Both the position numbers and the translations under genes were made by a program. A stretch of DNA of 56,173 bases from the NCBI GenBank assembly GCA_040755535.1, contig JBFMAV010000025.1, positions 1 through 56,173 of the forward strand. Direction: 5' to 3'. Below are positions 23,510 through 34,291 of this stretch, in pieces (positions within the stretch are counted from its first letter, which is position 1; every line of letters starts with the position of its first letter). The notes under the pieces are model-generated. The model was given only the letters and a program-made list of their open reading frames with translations, did no database searches and was not told the DNA's origin. The stretch is from Aquabacter sp040755535 (GTDB lineage: Bacteria; Pseudomonadota; Alphaproteobacteria; Rhizobiales; Xanthobacteraceae).

Positions 23510-25705
23510 CTAGGCCTTTTGCGGAAGCCCAAGGCGTGCCGTCAGCGGTTCCGCTTCCCGGCTTGCGGACAGACCCGCTCCGATATCGCCCAGGGGACGC
23601 AGCACGGCTTCCGAGAAGCTGAGATAGTCCGCAACCAGCGGCAGCAGCTTGCGGCTTTCTGGATCGGAGGCGACGCTCATCGCATTGGAGAGCGCGGCAT
23701 TGAGTTCCGAGGGCGCGGGTTCGCCTGACAGTGCGGCTTCGCCCAGCGCGGCGTCGAAGGCGCGCAGGGTCCGCGCGCGCGCTGCTTCCAGCGCGGTCAC
23801 GATCTCCGCTTGGGGCGCCGCCGTCCCGAGCCTGTAGGCCACGTCCTCCAGCAGGCCGAGATAGGTCACCAGCACTTCGAGCGTCGCCACCAGGGCCACC
23901 ATGTCGCCGGCCGTGCGGTGTCCAAGGACGGTCTCTGCGCCGATCTGGGGCAGGCGGTCCGCCAGCACGCGCAGTTCCAGCGTCATGGCGACGGTCTTGT
24001 TGCGGGGATCGGGGGCGGAACTGCGCGGCCAGGCATCGGCGAAGGCCGAGCGGGTGCGGCGCAACAGGCCGATCACATCGCTGCGGATTTCGTCAGACGC
24101 GAACACGGGCAGGATCAGCCAGGAGGCGCCGAGCGCCACCGCCGCGCCGATCACCGTCTCATAGATGCGGGCGATCATGCCGTCCGCGCCGAGGCCCGTG
24201 ACCAGATGGAGCGCGATCAACACCGAAAGACCGGTCGCGGCCGAGGCCACGTCGTAGCGATCGCGCGTGGTGACGAGGCCCACCATCTGCGCGACAAGGC
24301 AGATGCCAGCCAGAAGCCAGACGTAATCCTCAAGCGATGCGATCAAGGCGAAGCCGATGATCACGCCGATCAGCGTGCCGACGCTGCGATAGCGCGCCCG
24401 CACATAGGTTTCGCCCAGGCTGTTCCCCAGCACGAACATCACCGTCATGGTGGCCCAATAGGCGTGGTCGAGGGCGAGCAAGAAATCCAGGCTGGTGGTG
24501 ACGGTGGTCGCCACCATGCCCTGGATGGCGACCTTTGCGGCGGGTTCCAAGCCCGGCGCGCGCGGCTTCGGCTTCGGTGGGGCAGGCGGCTCCAAGGGGC
24601 GGAAAGAGGACGGCCCGCCGCTTTGGAGGCGGGACAATTCCCCGACCACCAGCGCCAGACGATCGAGCGCGGTGACGGCGCGCAGCAGGGCGAGCTGAAG
24701 GGTCGGATCGAGGTCGCCGGCGGTGGCCTCGCGGCGGAACCGGGCGATGGCCTCGTCCATCCGCGCTTTCTCCACAAACGGCTCGCTCAATCCGTTCTGA
24801 AGATGGCGGGCGATGAAGTCTGCGGCGGTCGCGAACGGCAACCGCCAGGGCGCCTCGGCGATTTCACAGCGGGGCAGGCTTGCCCCGAGCAGTTGCGTGG
24901 CGATGCGCAGGCGATACGCCCGGGCGCGCACACCTTCTATGTAGGGGCGCAGGGTGGGCGCCTGCGCGCTCGCATTGATCAGAGCCGAGCGAACTCGCAC
25001 CCGGATCAGGTCGAGCAGATCCTCCGAAGGGGTCGGCAGCGGTCGCGTCTCGCGCACGCAATAGGCCAGTTCCGCGAGAAAGGCGCCGATCTCGCGCGCC
25101 GCCTCCTCCACCGTGTCATGATAGACCTTGAGCGCATCGGGGCGCGGCAGCGTCAGGCGCACCAGCACCGCGATCGCCGCGCCCTGCAGGCTCGCGCCAA
25201 GCAAATAGGCCATCTCCGCACGGGTTGGATGCAGAACGGCCGCCACGGTCAGGATGATGATCATGGCGAAGCCCAGCCTCTGGCCGGGCGTGCCATATCG
25301 CCGCAAATACAGGGCGATGCCGGTGAAGGGAACGATCAGAAGCTTCAGCACGGCCGTATTGGCCGGTGCCTCTCCCGGCCCGACGATGAAGACGAAGATC
25401 AGGAGGCTGAAGGTGATGGCGAAGGCCCGCGCGAAATCGCGCACTTCCGCGCGCCGATTGGCCGCCGGGGTTGCGATGACCAGAACCAGGGCGCTCATGG
25501 CGCCTGCCATGGGAAACAGGACATCCAGCCCCAGCGCAAACGCACGGGAGGTTGCGACGCCGAGCGAAATGACCAGGGTGACGGACAGGGCGAGATGAAG
25601 CGCGCGGGTCACGTCCACCGCGCCGGGATCGTGCTGCTCCAGCCATCCCCGGAGGCTTTCCACAAGCGGGCGCGACCCGTTCCGCCCGGCCTCGGACTGC
25701 GACAC
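23510..25705 (-). CDS. FUSC-family membrane transporter
   Basis: 731-residue inner-membrane protein of the FUSC (fusaric-acid-resistance/aromatic-acid exporter) family. It has two similar membrane halves, about residues 35-180 (starting ALHLALSVTLVISLGVATS) and 390-530 (KVAIQGMVATTVTTSLDFLLALDHAYWATMTV is in this half). Each half is followed by a helical cytosolic region. Such proteins export toxic aromatic or fatty compounds, often with a periplasmic adaptor; none is adjacent here, so the substrate is unknown. The start is GTG at 25705 with GGGGGAAGAG upstream. The gene stands alone. Confidence 0.85.
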   Translation of the reverse strand: MSQSEAGRNGSRPLVESLRGWLEQHDPGAVDVTRALHLALSVTLVISLGVATSRAFALGLDVLFPMAGAMSALVLVIATPAANRRAEVRDFARAFAITFSLLIFVFIVGPGEAPANTAVLKLLIVPFTGIALYLRRYGTPGQRLGFAMIIILTVAAVLHPTRAEMAYLLGASLQGAAIAVLVRLTLPRPDALKVYHDTVEEAAREIGAFLAELAYCVRETRPLPTPSEDLLDLIRVRVRSALINASAQAPTLRPYIEGVRARAYRLRIATQLLGASLPRCEIAEAPWRLPFATAADFIARHLQNGLSEPFVEKARMDEAIARFRREATAGDLDPTLQLALLRAVTALDRLALVVGELSRLQSGGPSSFRPLEPPAPPKPKPRAPGLEPAAKVAIQGMVATTVTTSLDFLLALDHAYWATMTVMFVLGNSLGETYVRARYRSVGTLIGVIIGFALIASLEDYVWLLAGICLVAQMVGLVTTRDRYDVASAATGLSVLIALHLVTGLGADGMIARIYETVIGAAVALGASWLILPVFASDEIRSDVIGLLRRTRSAFADAWPRSSAPDPRNKTVAMTLELRVLADRLPQIGAETVLGHRTAGDMVALVATLEVLVTYLGLLEDVAYRLGTAAPQAEIVTALEAARARTLRAFDAALGEAALSGEPAPSELNAALSNAMSVASDPESRKLLPLVADYLSFSEAVLRPLGDIGAGLSASREAEPLTARLGLPQKA

Positions 25706-25848
25706 TCTCTTCCCCCATTTCCGCCCGGTCTCGGCGGCGACCGCAACGCGGCTTTGCGCCCGTGCCGCCGCGCCTCCGGCCAGCCCGAGGGCCGGCCGGA
25801 TTTAACAGGGAGTGTCGTTCAATTCCATGGGGTTGGAAAGCCGTCCAC

Positions 25849-26151
25849 TCAGCGGACGGCGTAGCCGTAGCCCGGGGTCACCACATAAGTTGACGTGGGC
25901 GCGACCGGCACATAGACGCGCGGCGCGGGGCTGACGATAGTGGAGTTGCGGCCGCCAACCGCCTCGGAATATTGATCCTGCTGAATCACATAGCCGCCAT
26001 TGCGCGCGAGATAGTCCATCTGCTGCGTGCGAATGAAGCTGTCATTCACCTTGTTGACGGAATCGTCCGCCATGGCGCCATGGGGCGCGGCAACGCTGGC
26101 GGCGAGGGCAAGGGCGATCAGGCCGGAACCGGTGGCAATCAGGTTCTTCAT
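25849..26151 (-). CDS. Hypothetical small secreted protein
   Basis: 100-residue predicted periplasmic protein. Residues 1-28 (MKNLIATGSGLIALALAASV...) are a signal peptide ending at GAMA before DDSVNK. The mature part has FIRTQQMDYLARNGGYVIQQDQ and a Val/Pro/Tyr-rich C-terminus (RVYVPVAP, VVTPGYGYAVR). No cysteines and no domain I recognise. ATG 26151 is preferred over an in-frame ATG four codons earlier, because GGAGAGAG lies directly before it. It is divergent from zapE across 217 bp. Confidence 0.7.
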   Translation of the reverse strand: MKNLIATGSGLIALALAASVAAPHGAMADDSVNKVNDSFIRTQQMDYLARNGGYVIQQDQYSEAVGGRNSTIVSPAPRVYVPVAPTSTYVVTPGYGYAVR

Positions 26152-26323
26152 GTCTCTCTCCATTCGGTCGCTCCGGCATGGCGAGGCCGCTTGCCGGATC
26201 CACGCTTCGCTCCTGTCGGGGCGTCGGCGCGGCTGTCTGGAGAGTGAACGCGCACAACGGCTTCTGGTTTCCTCGCGCGGTGCACGACATGTTCGGCACC
26301 TTCTCCTTTTCTTCGCGGCGCGG

Positions 26324-26337
26324 GTGCTCTAGAGCAC
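26324..26337. repeat. 14-bp perfect palindrome GTGCTCTAGAGCAC
   Basis: Perfect palindrome 31 bp before the zapE start. Its centre GCTCTAGAGC looks like the two REP borders seen elsewhere in this window (GCTCTA and TAGAGC) joined without a core. It could be a REP remnant or an operator. Confidence 0.35.
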
Positions 26338-26368
26338 GCCGGAAGAGGCGAACGGAGCCGGAGGCAGA

Positions 26369-27556
26369 ATGGGAAGCGCAGCGTCGGCGCGGGTCCGGGA
26401 ACGGTATCTGGCGAAAATCGCGAGCGGGGACATCACCCGCGATCCCGCCCAGGCCCAGATCGTCGAGGCTTTCGCGCGCCTGGAAGGCGATCTGCGCGAC
26501 CGGGCACTGGCGACGAAATCCTCCGCGCTCGGCTGGCTGTTCCAGCGCCGTGCTGCGCCGGACGCGCCAAAGGGGCTCTATATCTACGGCAAGGTCGGGC
26601 GCGGCAAGACCATGCTCATGGACCTGTTCTTCGAGAGCGCCCCTCTGAAGGCCAAGCGCCGCGCTCATTTTCATGAATTCATGGCGGACGTGCACGAGCG
26701 GATTTTCCTGGAGCGCGAGGCGCAGAAGCGTGGCACCCGCAAGCAGGCCGATCCGCTTCAGCCGGTGGCCGATGAACTGGCCCGCGAAGCCAAGCTCCTG
26801 TGCTTCGACGAATTCCATGTGACCGATATCGCGGATGCGATGATCCTCGGGCGCCTGTTCCAGAAGCTCTTCGCGGACGGCGTGGTGGTGGTCGCGACCT
26901 CCAACGTGGCGCCGCGCGACCTGTATGCGGGCGGCCTCAACCGCGCGCTGTTCCTGCCGTTCATCGACATGATCGAGGCTCGTATGGAGGTGATCAACCT
27001 CGACGCGCCCACCGATTACCGCATGGAAAAGCTCTCCGGTCTGCCCGTCTGGTATGAGCCGCTGGGGCCGGACGCCACCGCAGCCCTTGATCGCGCGTTC
27101 GCAACCCTGGTCGGTCCCGCCGGGGCGCGCGCGGGCGAACTCTCCATGAAGGGCCGTCACATTCCGGTCCCCGCTTTCGGCAATGGGACGGCGCGCTTCG
27201 GCTTCGAGGATTTGTGCCTGCGCCCGCTCGGCGCGTCCGACTATCTGAAGATCGGCCGCACCTTCCACACGGTGCTGGTGGACGATATTCCCATTCTCTC
27301 GGGAGAGCGCCGCAACGAGGCCAAGCGGTTCATCACCCTGATCGATACCTTTTATGATGGCTGCGTGAAGCTGATCGCCTCCGCCGCCGCCGAGCCGGAG
27401 AATCTCTATCTCGGGACCAGCGGCGCCGAGGCCTTTGAATGGGCGCGCACGGTCTCGCGGCTTCACGAGATGCGCTCCTCCGACTATCTGGCGCGGGCCC
27501 ATGGGCGCCCGGATTCCGCCGCCTCCGGAAATGCGGCGGGGCTTGCGGAAACCTGA
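26369..27556 (+). CDS. zapE: Cell division protein ZapE (AFG1-like ATPase)
   Basis: 395-residue P-loop ATPase of the AFG1/ZapE family, linked to Z-ring constriction in bacteria and to protein quality control in mitochondria. Walker A GKVGRGKT is at 74-81, Walker B is LLCFDEFHVTDIADAM, the sensor region is VVVVATSNVAPRDLY, and the C-terminal FEDLCLRPLGASDYL block is typical. The ATG at 26369 gives normal family length. It lies upstream of mdh on the same strand, an order common in Hyphomicrobiales, with 248 bp between them. Confidence 0.94.
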   Translation: MGSAASARVRERYLAKIASGDITRDPAQAQIVEAFARLEGDLRDRALATKSSALGWLFQRRAAPDAPKGLYIYGKVGRGKTMLMDLFFESAPLKAKRRAHFHEFMADVHERIFLEREAQKRGTRKQADPLQPVADELAREAKLLCFDEFHVTDIADAMILGRLFQKLFADGVVVVATSNVAPRDLYAGGLNRALFLPFIDMIEARMEVINLDAPTDYRMEKLSGLPVWYEPLGPDATAALDRAFATLVGPAGARAGELSMKGRHIPVPAFGNGTARFGFEDLCLRPLGASDYLKIGRTFHTVLVDDIPILSGERRNEAKRFITLIDTFYDGCVKLIASAAAEPENLYLGTSGAEAFEWARTVSRLHEMRSSDYLARAHGRPDSAASGNAAGLAET

Positions 27557-27804
27557 GCGCGGCCGCGGCGCATGTGACTTTGGGATGAGGGCGCGGGAGA
27601 ATTTTTCGCTCCTCCCCTCGGAAAATCAAAGGATTGGACCCTTCAGGGTCTGAATATTCTGTATGTCAGCCCGGTTCTTGTGCGGTTGCTCACGATTCGG
27701 TGCGATTGCCCTGTCCCAGCGTCTTGAACCCCTTCCCGGATGGGAGTAGTCAAGCCCCGCTTAGCTTTACCGAACCGCCCGCCTTGCGTGAGGGTCCCCG
27801 CCTG

Positions 27805-28770
27805 ATGGCACGTAACAAGATTGCCTTGATCGGAGCCGGCCAGATCGGCGGCACGCTTGCGCTTCTTGCCGGCCTCAAGGAACTCGGCGACGTGGTCCTG
27901 TTCGATGTGGCGGAGGGCACGCCGCAGGGCAAGGCGCTGGATCTGGCCGAACTCGCGCCGGTCGCGGGCTTCGACGCGCGCCTCTCCGGTGCCAACAGCT
28001 ACGATGCCATCGAAGGCGCCGACGTGGTGATCGTCACCGCCGGCGTGCCGCGCAAGCCGGGCATGAGCCGGGACGATCTCCTCTCCATCAATTTGAAGGT
28101 GATGGAGCAGGTGGGCGCGGGCATCGCCAAATATGCGCCCGACGCCTTCGTCATCTGCATCACAAATCCCCTGGACGCCATGGTGTGGGCGCTCCAGAAA
28201 TCCTGCGGCCTGCCCAAGGAAAAGGTGGTGGGCATGGCGGGCGTGCTGGATTCGGCGCGGTTCCGCTATTTCCTCGCCGATGAATTCAATGTCTCGGTCG
28301 AGGATGTCACCGCCTTCGTCATGGGTGGCCATGGCGACACGATGGTCCCGCTGATCCGCTATTCCACGGTCGCCGGCATTCCCGTCCCCGACCTCATCAA
28401 GATGGGCTGGACGACACGCGAGCGCATCGAGGCGATCGTCCAGCGCACGCGCGATGGCGGCGCCGAGGTCGTCAATCTGCTCAAGACGGGCTCGGCCTTT
28501 TACGCGCCGGCCGCCTCCGCCATCGCCATGGCCGATGCCTATCTGAAGGACAAGCGCCGGGTGCTGGCGTGCGCGGCCTATCTGTCGGGCGAATACGGTT
28601 TGAAGGATATTTATGTGGGTGTCCCGGTTGTGATCGGCGCCAAGGGCGTGGAGCGCATCCTGGAAATCGACCTCGACCGCGAGGAAAAGGCGAATTTCGA
28701 GAAGTCCGTGGGTAACGTGCGGGGGCTCATGGACGCCTGCGTCAAGCTCGCGCCCGATCTCGCAAAGTGA
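27805..28770 (+). CDS. mdh: Malate dehydrogenase
   Basis: 321-residue NAD-dependent, LDH-like malate dehydrogenase of the TCA cycle. The dinucleotide fold has IGAGQIGGTLALL near residue 8, followed by VTAGVPRKPGMSRDDLL (substrate loop with Arg residues) and ITNPLDAMVWALQ. The catalytic His is in VMGGHGDTMVPL. ATG 27805 (MARNKIALIG) is chosen by homology; the 57-residue upstream extension is non-conserved. A terminator-like hairpin follows, then sucCD, so mdh heads a TCA gene cluster. Confidence 0.97.
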   Translation: MARNKIALIGAGQIGGTLALLAGLKELGDVVLFDVAEGTPQGKALDLAELAPVAGFDARLSGANSYDAIEGADVVIVTAGVPRKPGMSRDDLLSINLKVMEQVGAGIAKYAPDAFVICITNPLDAMVWALQKSCGLPKEKVVGMAGVLDSARFRYFLADEFNVSVEDVTAFVMGGHGDTMVPLIRYSTVAGIPVPDLIKMGWTTRERIEAIVQRTRDGGAEVVNLLKTGSAFYAPAASAIAMADAYLKDKRRVLACAAYLSGEYGLKDIYVGVPVVIGAKGVERILEIDLDREEKANFEKSVGNVRGLMDACVKLAPDLAK

Positions 28771-28775
28771 ATGCG

Positions 28776-28800
28776 CGGCGGCCTTACGGGCCGCCGTTTT
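28776..28800 (+). terminator. Terminator-like hairpin after mdh
   Basis: Perfect 8-bp stem CGGCGGCC (28776-28783) and GGCCGCCG (28789-28796), 5-nt loop, followed by TTTT. It lies 5 bp after the mdh stop and 92 bp before sucC, so it may partly separate mdh from sucCD. Confidence 0.7.
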
Positions 28801-28892
28801 CGTGTCGGCGGGGTTAAGCTTCGCCGGTTTGGCCAGCCGCACGCCCGCCTCGGGAGGGGCGGGGACGTGCGCAACCCTGGGGACCAAGCCCA

Positions 28893-30092
<1,200 letters not shown>

Positions 30093-30095
30093 GCG

Positions 30096-30980
30096 ATGTC
30101 CGTGCTCATCAATCGCGATACCAAGGTCATCACCCAGGGCTTCACCGGCAAGAACGGCACGTTCCATGCCGAGCAGGCCATCGCCTATGGCACCAAGATG
30201 GTCGGCGGCACCTCCCCCGGTAAGGGCGGCTCCACCCATCTCGGCCTGCCGGTGTTCGACACCGTCATCGAGGCCCGCGAGGCCACCGGCGCCGACGCGT
30301 CCGTGATCTATGTCCCCCCGCCCGGCGCGGCGGACGCGATCCTGGAAGCCATCGACGCGGAAATCCCGCTCATCGTCTGCATCACGGAAGGCATCCCGGT
30401 GCTGGACATGGTGCGCGTGAAGCGCGCGCTCGCCAGCTCCAAGTCGCGCCTCATCGGCCCCAATTGCCCGGGCGTCGTGACGGCCGGCGAGAGCAAGATC
30501 GGCATCATGCCGGCCAACATCTTCCGCCCCGGCACGGTCGGCATCGTGTCGCGCTCCGGCACGCTGACCTATGAGGCGGTGTTCCAGACCTCGCAGGAGG
30601 GGCTGGGCCAGACCTCGGCGGTGGGCATTGGCGGCGACCCGGTGAAGGGCACCGAATTCATCGACGTGCTGGAGATGTTCCTGGCCGACGAGAAGACCCA
30701 GTCCATCGTCATGATCGGCGAAATCGGCGGTTCGGCCGAAGAGGACGCCGCCCAGTTCCTGAAGGACGAGGCCAAGCGCGGCCGCAAGAAGCCCATGGTG
30801 GGCTTCATCGCCGGCCGCACCGCGCCTCCCGGACGCCGCATGGGCCATGCCGGCGCGATCATTTCCGGCGGCAAGGGCGGCGCGGAAGACAAGATCGCCG
30901 CCATGGAGGCCGCGGGCATCCGCGTTTCGCCTTCGCCGGCGCGCCTCGGCAAGACGCTGGTGGACGTCCTGAAGGGCTGA
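30096..30980 (+). CDS. sucD: Succinyl-CoA synthetase alpha subunit
   Basis: 294-residue alpha subunit. The CoA-binding Rossmann domain (1-125) has TQGFTGKNGTFHAEQAIAYG and GGTSPGKGGSTH. The phosphorylated histidine is H251 in MGHAGAIISGGKG. GPNCPGVVTAGESKIGIMP is also intact. ATG is 3 bp after sucC. A terminator follows the stop, so sucCD can end there before the separately placed sucA. Confidence 0.98.
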   Translation: MSVLINRDTKVITQGFTGKNGTFHAEQAIAYGTKMVGGTSPGKGGSTHLGLPVFDTVIEAREATGADASVIYVPPPGAADAILEAIDAEIPLIVCITEGIPVLDMVRVKRALASSKSRLIGPNCPGVVTAGESKIGIMPANIFRPGTVGIVSRSGTLTYEAVFQTSQEGLGQTSAVGIGGDPVKGTEFIDVLEMFLADEKTQSIVMIGEIGGSAEEDAAQFLKDEAKRGRKKPMVGFIAGRTAPPGRRMGHAGAIISGGKGGAEDKIAAMEAAGIRVSPSPARLGKTLVDVLKG

Positions 30981-31340
30981 GCCCGGCGTCTTTGCACCGC
31001 TCGACGGGCCGCTCCTCGGAGTGGCCCGTTTTCATTCCCGCCTCTGTCACGGAGGCATCGACACTCGCAGGTCAAAATTGGCCGTTAACCAGGGGCGTGT
31101 GTCCTGCAAGGCAGGCATGCTTCCCCCGCTGGGCCGGAGGGTTCGTAAAGGGCCTTGCGAGGGATATCTATCAAATCGCTTCTCGCCGCGGCGCCTTGCC
31201 GGCGGCGCGGGGCACCGGTTCGGCGCCGCGCAGGCGACGCTCGCTCCAGATTCATGACTTAAGCTGGCTTTTGGGCTTGGTTTTGGGCGCAACATGCGCT
31301 TTGAAATGCTTCGGCTCGGATCGCCACCGGGATGGAACCC
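30981..31340 (+). other. sucD-sucA intergenic region
   Basis: 360 bp with no supported gene. It opens with the sucD terminator (31004-31032) and contains a long G/C inverted pair, GCGGCGCC near 31187 with GGCGCCGC near 31222, that could fold in a sucA leader. I do not see a convincing promoter, though one is expected after the terminator. Confidence 0.4.
31004..31032 (+). terminator. sucCD intrinsic terminator
   Basis: Stem ACGGGCC (31004-31010) and GGCCCGT (31023-31029), extended inside by CTCC/GGAG, followed by TTTT overlapping the stem end. It lies 24 bp after the sucD stop. Confidence 0.8.
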
Positions 31341-34289
31341 ATGTCGCGCGCGGAACAGAACGACCTCTTTCTCTCCACCTCCTTCCTTTATGGAGGTAAC
31401 GCTCAGTGGATAGAAGATCTCTATGCCCGCTATGAAGCCGACCCCGGCTCGGTGGATCCGCAGTGGCAGAGCTTCTTCGCCGCGCTGAAGGAAGAGCCCG
31501 CGCAGGTGGTCCAGAACGCGCGCGGCGCGTCCTGGAAGAAGCCCAATTGGCCGGTCCATGCCAATGGCGAACTGGTCTCCGCCCTCGACGGCAATTGGGG
31601 CGAGGTGGAGAAGAAGGTCACCGACAAGGTGAAGGCCTCGGCCCAGGCGAAGGGCATCGAGCTGACCGCCTCGGACGTGCAGCAGGCGACCCGCGATTCC
31701 GTCAAGGCGCTCATGATGATCCGCGCCTATCGCATGCGCGGCCATCTGCACGCCGACCTTGACCCGCTGCACCTGACCCCGCCGCGCGAGGCGCCGGAGC
31801 TCGATCCGGCCTCCTACGGCTTCTATGAGGCCGATCTCGACCGCAAGATCTTCATCGACCACGTGCTCGGCATGGAATTCGCGACGGTTCGCGAAATGCT
31901 GGACATCCTGCGTCGCACCTATTGCCGGACCATCGGCGTCGAGTTCATGCACATTTCCTCGCCCGAGGAGAAGGCCTGGATCCAGGAGCGCATCGAGGGG
32001 CCGGACAAGGAAGTCTCCTTCACCCGCGAGGGCAAGCGCGCCATCCTGAACAAGCTGGTGGAGGCCGAGGGCTTCGAGAAGTTCCTCGATGTCAAATATA
32101 CCGGCACCAAGCGGTTCGGCCTCGACGGCGCCGAGAGCCTGATCCCCGCGCTCGAACAGATCATCAAGCGCGGCGGCAATCTCGGCGTGCAGGACATCGT
32201 GTTCGGCATGGCCCATCGCGGCCGCCTCAACACCCTGACGCAGGTGATGGGCAAGCCGCACCGCGCGCTGTTCCACGAGTTCAAGGGCGGCTCCTGGGCG
32301 CCCGACGACGTGGAAGGCTCGGGCGACGTGAAGTACCATCTGGGCGCCTCGTCGGACCGTGAGTTCGACGGCAACAAGGTGCACATCTCGCTCACCGCCA
32401 ACCCCTCGCACCTGGAGATCGTCGATCCCGTGGTGCTCGGCAAGGCGCGCGCCAAGCAGGACCAGCTCAAGGACGCCGAGCGCGTGAAGGTGCTGCCGCT
32501 GCTGATCCATGGCGACGCCGCCTTTGCGGGCCAGGGCGTGGTGGCCGAATGCCTCGGCCTGTCGGGCCTGAAGGGTCACCGCACCGGCGGGTCGATCCAT
32601 TTCATCATCAACAACCAGATCGGCTTCACCACCAATCCGCGCTATTCGCGCTCCTCGCCCTATCCCTCCGACGTGGCGAAGATGATCGAGGCGCCGATCT
32701 TCCACGTGAATGGCGACGATCCCGAGGCCGTGACCTTCTGCGCCAAGGTGGCCATCGAGTTCCGCCAGCGCTTCCACAAGCCTGTCGTCATCGACATGTT
32801 CTGCTATCGCCGCTTCGGCCATAATGAAGGCGACGAGCCCGCCTTCACCCAGCCGAAGATGTATAAGGTGATCCGCGCCATGCCGAGCACCTTGGAGTTT
32901 TATTCCAAGAAGCTCGAAGCGGAAGGCGTGATCGCGCCCGGCGAGATCGACCAGATGCGCGCCGCCTGGCGCGACCATCTGGAAGGCGAATACGAAGCCG
33001 GTCAGGCCTACAAGCCCAACAAGGCCGACTGGCTGGACGGCCGCTGGGCCGGCATGCGCGCCATCCATGAGGATGACGATCCGCGCCGCGGCGACACCGG
33101 TGTCCCGCTCGACCGCCTCAAGGAGATCGGCGAGAAGATCACCCGCGTCCCCGAGGGCTTCCAGCCGCACCGCACCATCCAGCGGTTCCTCGACAATCGC
33201 CGCAAGGCGATCGAGGAGGGCGCGGGCATCGACTGGGCGACCGGCGAGGCGCTGGCCTTCTGCTCGCTGCTCATGGACGGCCAGGCGGTGCGCCTGTCCG
33301 GCCAGGATTGCGAGCGCGGCACCTTCTCCCAGCGCCATTCGGTGCTGACCGACCAGGAGACGGAAGCGCGCTACAAGCCCTTCAACCACCTCTCCGAGAC
33401 CCAGGCCAAGTACGAGGTCATCAATTCGATGCTCTCGGAAGAGGCCGTGCTCGGCTTCGAATATGGCTACACCCTGTCCGAGCCCAATTCACTGGTGCTC
33501 TGGGAGGCGCAGTTCGGCGACTTCGCCAATGGCGCCCAAGTGGTGTTCGACCAGTTCATCTCGTCCGGCGAGCGCAAGTGGCTGCGCATGTCGGGCCTCG
33601 TCTGCCTGCTGCCGCACGGCTATGAGGGCCAGGGGCCGGAGCATTCCTCCGCCCGTCTGGAGCGCTATCTCCAGCTCTGCGCCGAAGACAATATGCAGGT
33701 CGCGAACTGCACCACCCCGGCCAATTACTTCCACATCCTGCGCCGGCAGATGAAGCGCGAGTTCCGCAAGCCGCTCATCCTGATGACGCCCAAGTCGCTG
33801 CTGCGCCACAAGCGCGCCGTGTCGCGGCTGGACGAGATGGCCACCGGCACCTCGTTCCACCGCCTGCTCTGGGACGATGCGGAGACCGGCACGGACAGCA
33901 TCAAGCTGGTGTCGGACGACAAGATCCGCCGCGTCGTGATGTGCTCGGGCAAGGTCTATTTCGACCTGCTGGAGGAGCGCGAGAAGCGCGGCATCGACGA
34001 CGTCTACCTGCTGCGCGTGGAGCAGCTGTTCCCGTTCCCGCTGAAGAGCCTGGTGCAGATCCTCTCGCGCTTCAAGGGCGCGGAGATGGTCTGGTGCCAG
34101 GAAGAGCCGAAGAACCAGGGCGCCTGGGCCTTCGTGCAGCCCTATCTTGAGTGGGTGCTGGAGAATATCCACGCGACGCACAAGCGTCCGCGCTATGCCG
34201 GCCGTGCCGCCTCGGCGGCGACGGCGACCGGCCTCATGTCGAAGCACCTTGCCCAGCTGAAAGCCTTCCTCGAAGAGGCGCTCGGCTGA
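31341..34289 (+). CDS. sucA: 2-oxoglutarate dehydrogenase E1 component
   Basis: 982-residue thiamine-diphosphate E1 of the 2-oxoglutarate dehydrogenase complex. The N-terminal segment NDLFLSTSFLYGGNAQWI is the part used to bind E2. Core motifs include FGMAHRGRLNTL with active-site His, GDAAFAGQGVVAE with the TPP/metal site, and GGSIHFIINNQIGFTTNP. The transketolase C-terminal domain has FEYGYTLSEPNSL and MSGLVCLLPHGYEGQGPEHSSARLER. ATG 31341 (MSRAEQ) is preferred on family similarity; ATG 31332 is three codons upstream. The YciI-like gene follows after 2 bp. Confidence 0.97.
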   Translation: MSRAEQNDLFLSTSFLYGGNAQWIEDLYARYEADPGSVDPQWQSFFAALKEEPAQVVQNARGASWKKPNWPVHANGELVSALDGNWGEVEKKVTDKVKASAQAKGIELTASDVQQATRDSVKALMMIRAYRMRGHLHADLDPLHLTPPREAPELDPASYGFYEADLDRKIFIDHVLGMEFATVREMLDILRRTYCRTIGVEFMHISSPEEKAWIQERIEGPDKEVSFTREGKRAILNKLVEAEGFEKFLDVKYTGTKRFGLDGAESLIPALEQIIKRGGNLGVQDIVFGMAHRGRLNTLTQVMGKPHRALFHEFKGGSWAPDDVEGSGDVKYHLGASSDREFDGNKVHISLTANPSHLEIVDPVVLGKARAKQDQLKDAERVKVLPLLIHGDAAFAGQGVVAECLGLSGLKGHRTGGSIHFIINNQIGFTTNPRYSRSSPYPSDVAKMIEAPIFHVNGDDPEAVTFCAKVAIEFRQRFHKPVVIDMFCYRRFGHNEGDEPAFTQPKMYKVIRAMPSTLEFYSKKLEAEGVIAPGEIDQMRAAWRDHLEGEYEAGQAYKPNKADWLDGRWAGMRAIHEDDDPRRGDTGVPLDRLKEIGEKITRVPEGFQPHRTIQRFLDNRRKAIEEGAGIDWATGEALAFCSLLMDGQAVRLSGQDCERGTFSQRHSVLTDQETEARYKPFNHLSETQAKYEVINSMLSEEAVLGFEYGYTLSEPNSLVLWEAQFGDFANGAQVVFDQFISSGERKWLRMSGLVCLLPHGYEGQGPEHSSARLERYLQLCAEDNMQVANCTTPANYFHILRRQMKREFRKPLILMTPKSLLRHKRAVSRLDEMATGTSFHRLLWDDAETGTDSIKLVSDDKIRRVVMCSGKVYFDLLEEREKRGIDDVYLLRVEQLFPFPLKSLVQILSRFKGAEMVWCQEEPKNQGAWAFVQPYLEWVLENIHATHKRPRYAGRAASAATATGLMSKHLAQLKAFLEEALG

Positions 34290-34291
34290 GC

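Noticed and set aside
31047..33389. 780-codon open frame on the minus strand opposite sucA
   Set aside because: Antisense shadow of sucA with no domain and no ribosome-binding site.
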